Shown here piece by piece: positions 58,568 through 64,000 of a stretch of 64,000 nucleotides of DNA. The stretch's first letter is position 1. Every line of letters starts with the position of its first letter. Origin of the DNA: UBA6115 sp040776985 (GTDB lineage Bacteria > Bacillota > Clostridia > Christensenellales > Aristaeellaceae); contig JAXGZL010000002.1 in assembly GCA_040776985.1 (NCBI GenBank), forward strand, positions 868,001-932,000, read 5' to 3'. The position numbers and the translations under genes are program-made. The notes beneath the pieces were generated by a model. It had not been told where the DNA came from and ran no database searches. It worked only from the letters and a program-made list of their open reading frames with translations.

Positions 58568-58780
58568 ACATTTCCTCCAAATAAAAAATCACGCCCCCTT
58601 GGGACGGATGACCGCGGTACCACCCAAGTTGACGCGCTGCGCCCTCTTGAAGCCTTTAACGGGGGCTGCCGTGGCGGATAAGGCCATGCTCCGGGGTGAT
58701 CCGGCAAAGGGCTGTTCCTGCCGGGCTCGCACCCTCCCCGGCTCGCTTCAGGCTTTTCCCCTGCCCGTCCCCATCTACGC
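58568..58780 (-). promoter_or_regulatory. T-box riboswitch leader of ileS
   Basis: On the minus strand the T-box core is GGGTGGTACCGCGG, with UGGU (58619-58622) for discriminator A. The candidate specifier is ATC (58699-58701), an isoleucine codon followed by A. The terminator ends in TTTTTTATTT just before the ribosome binding site. Confidence 0.88.
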
Positions 58781-58786
58781 CACCCC

Positions 58787-58815
58787 ATTATGCACAAGAT
58801 CAGCGGATTTGTAAA
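58787..58815 (-). promoter_or_regulatory. ileS: Promoter of the ileS T-box transcript
   Basis: On the minus strand TTTACA (58810-58815), 17 bp, CATAAT (58787-58792). Confidence 0.65.
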
Positions 58816-58853
58816 GCAGTCCGGCGTCCCCATCTTCTCTTTGCCAAATCTGT

Positions 58854-58882
58854 TTGACGCGCCCTGTTTGCTATGCTACAAT
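58854..58882 (+). promoter_or_regulatory. Promoter of the tRNA-Thr/tRNA-Pro pair
   Basis: TTGACG (58854-58859), 17 bp, TACAAT (58877-58882), about 20 bp before the first tRNA. Confidence 0.8.
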
Positions 58883-58902
58883 GCTTTCGCCCATCTGGGC
58901 CT

Positions 58903-58978
<76 letters not shown>

Positions 58979-58979
58979 T

Positions 58980-59056
58980 CGAGGTGTAGCGCAGTTTGGT
59001 AGCGCGTTTGGTTCGGGACCAAAAGGTCGCAGGTTCAAATCCTGTCACCTCGACCA
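58980..59056 (+). tRNA. tRNA-Pro (anticodon CGG)
   Basis: 77 nt with encoded CCA, one base after the tRNA-Thr. Acceptor CGAGGTG / CACCTCG, discriminator A; anticodon stem TTTGG / CCAAA with loop TTCGGGA. Confidence 0.96.
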
Positions 59057-59228
59057 CGTCGCCGTGGACTGCACACAGTTCGCGGCGATTTCCTTTGGAA
59101 ATCCCCTCTCACATGTTTCGTCACGGCTCCTTTTCCGTCAAAAGCAGGCCTTTGACGGGTGGGGACGGAGGCCGTGAGCGAGAATATGCTTCACTCAAAA
59201 CCGGGTAGCCCTTTAGAGGTCTCCCGGC
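59057..59228 (+). other. Structured tRNA trailer with several hairpins
   Basis: No gene is seen here. The stretch has hairpins GATTTCC / GGAAATC (59087-59103), a nested stem (59121-59177) with CCGTCAAA / TTTGACGG inside, and a CCGGG...CCCGG element starting at 59192 that matches the tRNA-Pro(GGG) terminator. Transcription probably ends within it. Confidence 0.5.
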
Positions 59229-59330
59229 ATTTCATTTGGCTAACTTGCTCCTTCTTTCTCTGAAGAATCTGCCGATTTTTCAGGGATGATGTTGTATGTG
59301 TTAGAATTTATAAGAAGCACGGAAAAAGGA

Positions 59331-60675
59331 GGTACTGTCAAATCAAGTTCGCAACTTTGGACTCCGTTTACCATGTCACGCTGCCTGTTTATCCAGTGAT
59401 TTGAGCGAATCCTCACTCAGGTATCCTCTGGTCACTGACCAGTCTTCCGAGTATTCCATCAGGTACACTGTCACCAGCCGCAGGTAGGAGTCCGGATTGG
59501 GAAAGATGCCGACCACCCTGGTTCGCCTCCGGATCTCCTTATTGAGCCGCTCCAGCATGTTGTTGGAGCTGACTTTTCTGGCATCCAATTTGGGAAATGC
59601 CAGAAAAGTCAGCGCATCCTCAAGGCCTTCTTCCAGCGTTTCCACCGCCTTGGGACACTTTTCTCTGTACTGATCCGCCAAGTCCCGAGCCCGCTGCTTT
59701 GCCGTTGCCGGATCTGCTGTCATCCAGATCCCTTTTAGAAGGCCGGCGAAGCGTTCCTTCTCCTTGTGTGGGACATGAACCAGGACGTTCCGCATGAAAT
59801 GCACCTTGCACCGCTGCCAGCTGGCCCCCGGGAAACACTCTCCAATGGCTGCCACCAAGCCTTTGTGCGCATCTGAGACGATCAGAGATGGTTTGGTCAA
59901 CCCACGCTCCTTCAGCTTCTCAAACAACTGTTTGTAGCTTTCCCTCGATTCTTCCAGCATCGGTTCGATCGCCAGCACTTCCCGCTTGCCCTCTTCGCTC
60001 ACACCGCAAACCAGCAGGATGGCCATGCTCACCACACGGCCGGCGTAGCGTACTTTCTCATACAGCGCATCCACCCACAGCACCGGGTAGGCATTGGACG
60101 TCAGCGGACGGTTGCGGAACTCTTCAGCCTGCTCATTCAACCCTTGGGTCATCTCGCTCACCTGGCTGCGGGAGATGCCTTCAATGCCCAAACTCTTGGC
60201 CAGTTTCTCAATCTTCCGGGTCGATACACCCTGCACATAGGCCTCTTGAATGACCTGGATCAAGGCAGCTTCACTGCGCTTGCGCTCGGTAACAAAGAAG
60301 GGGATGTAGCCGCCGCTTCTCACCTTGGGCACCATGAGATACATCGTCCCAACACGGGTATCCAAGCGACGCGGACGAAATCCACAACGGTGACTGGTTC
60401 TTTCCTGGCTTTGTTCATGCTTGTCGGCGCCAATCTTGCTGGATACTTCCGCCTCCATCATCCTGGAGCACAGCCACTCCAGCATGCTGAGCATCGGATC
60501 AGGGCTGTCCATGAACTGGAATAGTAAACCTTCAAAATTCGTGGTATTCTTGCTTTGAGCCATTGGGGTTCTCCTCCTTGTGAATGTCTATGCAACATCC
60601 ATTGTAGCGGAGTCCCGGTGGCTTGCCCATTCCTCCTCACCCTGGGCAAAGTTGCGAACTTCAGTGTACTCTATC
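59331..60675 (-). mobile_element. IS256-family element, copy 1 (1345 bp)
   Basis: Bounds are set by the exact extent of identity with the inverted copy at 62345-63689. The ends share the core AAGTTCGCAACTTTG within imperfect inverted repeats of about 29 bp. No target duplication is seen at its flanks. Confidence 0.9.
59376..60563 (-). CDS. IS256-family (Mutator-type) transposase, copy 1
   Basis: A 395-aa DDE transposase. The N-terminal zinc/helix region is followed by catalytic Asp residues in L-W-V-D-A and I-V-S-D-A-H-K-G, then the C-W/R-C-K-V-H-F-M-R-N helix and Glu in N-M-L-E-R-L-N-K-E-I-R-R. Full length and identical to the copy at 62457-63644, so recently moved. The start ATG follows AAGGAGGAGAACCCC. 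Confidence 0.95.
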   Translation of the reverse strand: MAQSKNTTNFEGLLFQFMDSPDPMLSMLEWLCSRMMEAEVSSKIGADKHEQSQERTSHRCGFRPRRLDTRVGTMYLMVPKVRSGGYIPFFVTERKRSEAALIQVIQEAYVQGVSTRKIEKLAKSLGIEGISRSQVSEMTQGLNEQAEEFRNRPLTSNAYPVLWVDALYEKVRYAGRVVSMAILLVCGVSEEGKREVLAIEPMLEESRESYKQLFEKLKERGLTKPSLIVSDAHKGLVAAIGECFPGASWQRCKVHFMRNVLVHVPHKEKERFAGLLKGIWMTADPATAKQRARDLADQYREKCPKAVETLEEGLEDALTFLAFPKLDARKVSSNNMLERLNKEIRRRTRVVGIFPNPDSYLRLVTVYLMEYSEDWSVTRGYLSEDSLKSLDKQAA

Positions 60676-60938
60676 CTGGATATCCAGATGGTGCTCTTAG
60701 TCTAAGTCGTAATCTATATGAGCAGTTCATTGTCTTAGCCTTTTTTGAACATGAAAAGAGTAATGCCAACTTTGGACAGTATGTGGAGCAGTACTTCCTA
60801 GATTATGATATCCGAAACTATAAAAGTCATATAGATGCACGCAAGTGGACCAATTCAAAACATGAAATTCCTGAGCTTGAGAGTAAACTAACAGAAGCTA
60901 GATCAAAAACAGATAAAGATACAAGGCTCCATGCTACA
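60676..60938 (+). pseudogene. DUF5677-like protein gene, middle fragment
   Basis: An in-frame segment from 60678 reads G-Y-P-D-G-A-L-S-L-S-R-N-L-Y-E-Q-F and on to D-T-R-L-H-A-T, the conserved core of DUF5677-type proteins. It has no start codon: its 5' part is lost at the junction with IS256 copy 1. The 3' side is interrupted by the IS3-family element. Base composition is clearly more AT-rich than the rest of the window, suggesting acquired DNA. It continues in frame at 62328-62344 and from 63698. Confidence 0.7.
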
Positions 60939-60972
60939 ATTTCGGACAGAAAGCTAAGGAGACCCCCCGGTC

Positions 60973-61115
60973 GGAAATTGCTTGCTTACCGGATTGACAG
61001 GGAGCCTCTGCCGCCATGCAAGGTCAGGGTTAAGGGTCAGCCCCTGCGGGGAGGGCTGACCCGCCAGGCAGGCTGGCATGGCGGCCACTCCCAGTCAATC
61101 CCCGCAGCAATTTCC
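60973..61115. repeat. Nested 143-bp palindrome in the IS3 leader
   Basis: Five nested arm pairs: GGAAATTGC/GCAATTTCC (60973-60981, 61107-61115), GGATTGAC/GTCAATCC (60991-60998, 61094-61101), GGGAG/CTCCC (61000-61004, 61088-61092), GCCGCCATGC/GCATGGCGGC (61010-61019, 61076-61085) and GGGTCAGCCC/GGGCTGACCC (61034-61043, 61053-61062). It would form one long stem in RNA or a cruciform in DNA, ending about 30 bp before orfA. Confidence 0.85.
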
Positions 61116-61147
61116 TGCAAGCACCAACACACAACAGGAGGTAGGCC

Positions 61148-61429
61148 ATGTCTGATATACGCAGGAAGTATGACGAGGATTTCAAGAAAAATGCTGTGAA
61201 GCTGAGCTATGCGAGCAACAAGTCTGTGGTTGAGGTGGCCCGGGATCTGGGGATCAGCAACGGGATGCTGTATCGCTGGCGGCAAAAGTATACAGCGGAT
61301 GGTGACAAGACCCGGTTTGCCACGCTGGAGGAGGAAAACAAAGCGCTGAGGCTGAAAACTGCTGAGCAGGCCATTGAGATTGACATGCTAAAAAAAGCAA
61401 GCGCCTACTTTGCAAGCCTCCACAAGTGA
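61148..61429 (+). CDS. IS3-family transposase OrfA
   Basis: A 93-aa DNA-binding protein. The helix-turn-helix (V-V-E-V-A-R-D-L-G-I-S...M-L-Y-R-W-R) is followed by a leucine-zipper-like stretch (L-E-E-E-N-K-A-L-R-L). Start ATG after CAGGAGGTAGGCC. Near its end an A7G run can shift ribosomes into the orfB frame. Confidence 0.93.
   Translation: MSDIRRKYDEDFKKNAVKLSYASNKSVVEVARDLGISNGMLYRWRQKYTADGDKTRFATLEEENKALRLKTAEQAIEIDMLKKASAYFASLHK
61390..61397 (+). other. Probable -1 frameshift site (A7G)
   Basis: Seven A residues followed by G near the end of orfA. orfB is in the -1 frame and that frame has no stop between this point and the orfB start, so an OrfAB fusion can be made, as in other IS3 elements. 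Confidence 0.7.
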
Positions 61430-62304
61430 TTTACGCGTTCATAGAGAACCATCCGGAGCACGCAGTGGCAAGGTGGGCGGCCTTTGTTGAGGTATCGACC
61501 AGTGGCTATTATGCATGGCAGCAGGAACGGGAGGGCAGGCAGGTCAGGGATGATGCCTATGCCGCCCAGGTACAGCGAATCTTTGACCAGAGCGGCGGCA
61601 CCTATGGGGCGGACCGCGTGGCGGGACAGTTACGCAAGGAAGGCTTGCGCGCCAGCTTCAAGAAGGTGAAGCGCGTCATGAACGAACACGGGTTGTTTTC
61701 CGTTCATCTGCGGTATCAGCGCATCCTGACGGACAGCCGCGGTGCCCGGGACGAGGACTGTCCCAACCTGCTGCGAGATAAGCCGGAGATCCGCCCCTTG
61801 CGGGTTTTGTCCAGCGATATCACCTACATTCCCACGCAGGAAGGGTTCGCCTACACCTGTACGATACGTGACCTGCGCTCAGGTGTGGTTCTGGCAGAGA
61901 AAACAGCATCCCGGATGAAAAAGGAGCTGGTGCTGGACACCATCCGCTCAGCCGCCAGGAGCTGGAAGCTGGACAAGGGTGCCATCTTCCATTCAGACCG
62001 TGGCAGCCAATACGCCAGCGAAGCGGTCCGTGAATGCCTCAGGAAACTTGGCTTCAGACAGAGTTTTTCCAGAACGGGCAAACCCGGGGACAACACCTGG
62101 AGCGAGAGCTTCTACTCAATCCTCAAGAAGGAGCTGGTACACCCCATCGGCCGGTTCCGCACCAGGGAGGAAGCGGCGCAAGGCGTTTTCACCTTCATCA
62201 ACGGCTTTTACAATACCACCCGCATCCAAAAGAACCTTGATTATCTCTCGCCAATTGAATGGCTCAACCGTTACCACAATTCGACCCTCAAAATCTCTGC
62301 TTAA
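61426..62304 (+). CDS. IS3-family transposase OrfB (DDE integrase)
   Basis: A 292-aa catalytic subunit. An HTH_21-type region (Y-G-A-D-R-V) precedes the rve core with D in S-S-D-I-T-Y-I, D in F-H-S-D-R-G-S-Q-Y and E in T-W-S-E-S-F-Y-S. Annotated from GTG 61426 overlapping the orfA stop; the main product is probably the OrfAB fusion. Intact. Confidence 0.93.
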   Translation: MIYAFIENHPEHAVARWAAFVEVSTSGYYAWQQEREGRQVRDDAYAAQVQRIFDQSGGTYGADRVAGQLRKEGLRASFKKVKRVMNEHGLFSVHLRYQRILTDSRGARDEDCPNLLRDKPEIRPLRVLSSDITYIPTQEGFAYTCTIRDLRSGVVLAEKTASRMKKELVLDTIRSAARSWKLDKGAIFHSDRGSQYASEAVRECLRKLGFRQSFSRTGKPGDNTWSESFYSILKKELVHPIGRFRTREEAAQGVFTFINGFYNTTRIQKNLDYLSPIEWLNRYHNSTLKISA

Positions 62305-62327
62305 CAAACTGTCCGAAAAAGTGTTGA

Positions 62328-62344
62328 CGAGCCGCAAGGGGAGA
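62328..62344 (+). pseudogene. DUF5677-like gene, short remnant between two IS elements
   Basis: 17 bp that read T-S-R-K-G in the same frame as the fragments on either side. The last 8 bp (AAGGGAGA) match 63690-63697 (AGGGGAGA) with one change, an 8-bp IS256 target duplication. Confidence 0.55.
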
Positions 62345-63689
62345 GATAGAGTACACTGAAGTTCGCAACTTTGCCCAGGGTGAGGAGGAATGGGCAAGCC
62401 ACCGGGACTCCGCTACAATGGATGTTGCATAGACATTCACAAGGAGGAGAACCCCAATGGCTCAAAGCAAGAATACCACGAATTTTGAAGGTTTACTATT
62501 CCAGTTCATGGACAGCCCTGATCCGATGCTCAGCATGCTGGAGTGGCTGTGCTCCAGGATGATGGAGGCGGAAGTATCCAGCAAGATTGGCGCCGACAAG
62601 CATGAACAAAGCCAGGAAAGAACCAGTCACCGTTGTGGATTTCGTCCGCGTCGCTTGGATACCCGTGTTGGGACGATGTATCTCATGGTGCCCAAGGTGA
62701 GAAGCGGCGGCTACATCCCCTTCTTTGTTACCGAGCGCAAGCGCAGTGAAGCTGCCTTGATCCAGGTCATTCAAGAGGCCTATGTGCAGGGTGTATCGAC
62801 CCGGAAGATTGAGAAACTGGCCAAGAGTTTGGGCATTGAAGGCATCTCCCGCAGCCAGGTGAGCGAGATGACCCAAGGGTTGAATGAGCAGGCTGAAGAG
62901 TTCCGCAACCGTCCGCTGACGTCCAATGCCTACCCGGTGCTGTGGGTGGATGCGCTGTATGAGAAAGTACGCTACGCCGGCCGTGTGGTGAGCATGGCCA
63001 TCCTGCTGGTTTGCGGTGTGAGCGAAGAGGGCAAGCGGGAAGTGCTGGCGATCGAACCGATGCTGGAAGAATCGAGGGAAAGCTACAAACAGTTGTTTGA
63101 GAAGCTGAAGGAGCGTGGGTTGACCAAACCATCTCTGATCGTCTCAGATGCGCACAAAGGCTTGGTGGCAGCCATTGGAGAGTGTTTCCCGGGGGCCAGC
63201 TGGCAGCGGTGCAAGGTGCATTTCATGCGGAACGTCCTGGTTCATGTCCCACACAAGGAGAAGGAACGCTTCGCCGGCCTTCTAAAAGGGATCTGGATGA
63301 CAGCAGATCCGGCAACGGCAAAGCAGCGGGCTCGGGACTTGGCGGATCAGTACAGAGAAAAGTGTCCCAAGGCGGTGGAAACGCTGGAAGAAGGCCTTGA
63401 GGATGCGCTGACTTTTCTGGCATTTCCCAAATTGGATGCCAGAAAAGTCAGCTCCAACAACATGCTGGAGCGGCTCAATAAGGAGATCCGGAGGCGAACC
63501 AGGGTGGTCGGCATCTTTCCCAATCCGGACTCCTACCTGCGGCTGGTGACAGTGTACCTGATGGAATACTCGGAAGACTGGTCAGTGACCAGAGGATACC
63601 TGAGTGAGGATTCGCTCAAATCACTGGATAAACAGGCAGCGTGACATGGTAAACGGAGTCCAAAGTTGCGAACTTGATTTGACAGTACC
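62345..63689 (+). mobile_element. IS256-family element, copy 2 (1345 bp, inverted)
   Basis: Same length as copy 1 and with the same encoded protein, opposite orientation. Flanked by near-identical 8-bp sequences (62337-62344 and 63690-63697). Confidence 0.92.
62457..63644 (+). CDS. IS256-family (Mutator-type) transposase, copy 2
   Basis: A 395-aa transposase identical in sequence to copy 1 (59376-60563). The DDE residues are intact: L-W-V-D-A, I-V-S-D-A-H-K-G and N-M-L-E-R-L. The start ATG follows AAGGAGGAGAACCCC. Inserted after the IS3-family element in the same disrupted gene, as the 8-bp target duplication shows. Confidence 0.95.
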   Translation: MAQSKNTTNFEGLLFQFMDSPDPMLSMLEWLCSRMMEAEVSSKIGADKHEQSQERTSHRCGFRPRRLDTRVGTMYLMVPKVRSGGYIPFFVTERKRSEAALIQVIQEAYVQGVSTRKIEKLAKSLGIEGISRSQVSEMTQGLNEQAEEFRNRPLTSNAYPVLWVDALYEKVRYAGRVVSMAILLVCGVSEEGKREVLAIEPMLEESRESYKQLFEKLKERGLTKPSLIVSDAHKGLVAAIGECFPGASWQRCKVHFMRNVLVHVPHKEKERFAGLLKGIWMTADPATAKQRARDLADQYREKCPKAVETLEEGLEDALTFLAFPKLDARKVSSNNMLERLNKEIRRRTRVVGIFPNPDSYLRLVTVYLMEYSEDWSVTRGYLSEDSLKSLDKQAA

Positions 63690-64000
63690 AGGGGAGATTA
63701 TTGGTGGGCAGATAAATCAAGCTTCTCACATCTTGCTGAATATGTTATAAACAAAATAAATGATGACAAAATGGCCGATTTCGCAAGAATTCTGCATGCA
63801 GCATATAAGCGTGCTTGTATAACATTGCATGCAAGTTTGTTAGGTAATACTCTGAAACTATGTAATAACGCAGAACCAGAAATAATTGACACATCTCAAA
63901 CAAATGATGGACAAGGATTTCCTTTATGGTTTGCAGTCAGTTGCATGATATTGATAGTAGGAGTCGCTTGTTCAACACTTGGAGTAGATGTTGAGCCATA
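63690..64000 (+). pseudogene. DUF5677-like gene, 3' fragment (runs off window)
   Basis: Continues in the frame of the fragment at 60.7-60.9 kb: G-D-Y-W-W-A-D-K-S-S-F-S-H-L-A-E-Y, then A-A-Y-K-R-A-C-I-T-L-H-A-S, the second conserved half of DUF5677-like proteins. Near the window edge a hydrophobic segment (W-F-A-V-S-C-M-I-L-I-V-G-V) appears. AT-rich like the first fragment. No stop before the edge. A short minus-strand open frame here is taken as chance. Confidence 0.65.

Larger units (their letters stand above)
60939..62327 (+). mobile_element. IS3-family element (about 1.39 kb)
   Basis: Terminal inverted repeats share TTTCGGACAG (60940-60949 and, reversed, 62310-62319). It carries overlapping orfA and orfB. 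Outer bounds are estimated from where the host reading frame resumes; flanks ACA and ACG could be a 3-bp target duplication with one change. Confidence 0.75.

Noticed and set aside
59323..60683. 8-bp target duplication for IS256 copy 1
   Set aside because: The two flanks do not match in either orientation.
60555..61199. Single 214-codon gene spanning from the IS256 end into the IS3 leader
   Set aside because: It starts inside IS256, crosses the DUF5677-like fragment and then reads the IS3 palindrome; it is a chimera of three sequences.
59331..63689. Composite transposon built from the two IS256 copies
   Set aside because: The DNA between them is another IS plus a fragment of the gene that is also outside copy 2, and copy 1 has no matching duplication, so it did not move as one unit.
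63698..63892. Small minus-strand gene at the right edge
   Set aside because: The plus strand continues the DUF5677-like frame; the minus frame has no ribosome site or homology.

Overview
The window is a bacterial chromosome segment from a moderately GC-rich member of the Bacillota, probably a Clostridia-like anaerobe (inference). Support comes from three tRNA-responsive T-box leaders (valS, thrS, ileS), a type III pantothenate kinase, a PASTA-kinase/PP2C pair inside an rpoZ-priA-def-fmt-rsmB-rlmN-rsgA cluster, Firmicute-type YidC, Jag and YsxC, and strong AAGGAGG ribosome binding sites. No species can be named. Most of the window is ordinary housekeeping sequence on the minus strand. The accessory parts are an IS next to rpmH, a sugar-transport operon, a divergent pair of ECF sigma/membrane-protein modules, and a nest of IS elements at the right end.

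Layout. 1-2.7 kb: the first 63 codons of an ECF sigma gene, a coaX/ECF-transporter S-component pair and a secreted Ig-like/CHAP protein. 2.8-11.1 kb (minus): rsmI-rsmH-valS with a valine T-box, rpmF-DUF177, then jag-yidC-yidD-rnpA-rpmH, normally an origin block but here without dnaA. 11.1-12.3 kb: a 1068-bp IS flanked flush by 34-bp direct repeats that include the rpmH -35 box. 12.3-15.5 kb: an NAD-dependent epimerase divergent from a TetR regulator, tRNA-Pro(GGG) and a YghO-like acetyltransferase-fold protein. 15.6-22.1 kb (minus): ysxC-lon-clpX-clpP-tig. 22.3-28.9 kb (plus): a secreted EreA/ChaN-like protein and an RpiB-like isomerase with a complete sugar ABC importer. 28.9-31.9 kb: two secreted proteins, one with SH3 and peptidoglycan-binding repeats. 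32.0-45.9 kb (minus): one near-continuous 14-gene run from yicC to rsmA covering nucleotide and coenzyme supply, translation initiation, rRNA modification, replication restart and the PASTA kinase/phosphatase switch. 46.0-50.9 kb (plus): thioesterase, T-box-thrS, ybaK and a cytosolic alpha-amylase. 50.9-54.8 kb: two divergent ECF sigma/membrane-protein modules. 54.9-58.8 kb: a secreted split-barrel-like protein and a type 2 ileS with its T-box. 58.9-59.1 kb: tRNA-Thr(CGT) and tRNA-Pro(CGG). 59.2-64.0 kb: two identical IS256-family copies in inverted orientation around an IS3-family element, all inside the remains of an AT-rich DUF5677-like gene.

Genes that work together. RsmH and RsmI modify the same 16S nucleotide and overlap by 4 bp. 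The S component and CoaX together suggest pantothenate uptake followed by phosphorylation. Tig, ClpP, ClpX and Lon form a protein folding and turnover unit. The PASTA kinase and PP2C overlap and form a reversible phosphorylation pair. The T-box specifiers read GTC, ACC and ATC, matching valS, thrS and ileS.

The best candidates for something undescribed are: (a) a shared cytoplasmic/TM segment on two membrane proteins with unrelated outer domains, each paired with an ECF sigma factor; (b) the IS with 34-bp flush repeats that leaves the rpmH promoter intact; (c) a 143-bp nested palindrome in the leader of the IS3-family element; and (d) the layered IS insertions in the DUF5677-like gene. Everything here was read by eye; no searches or folding programs were run.
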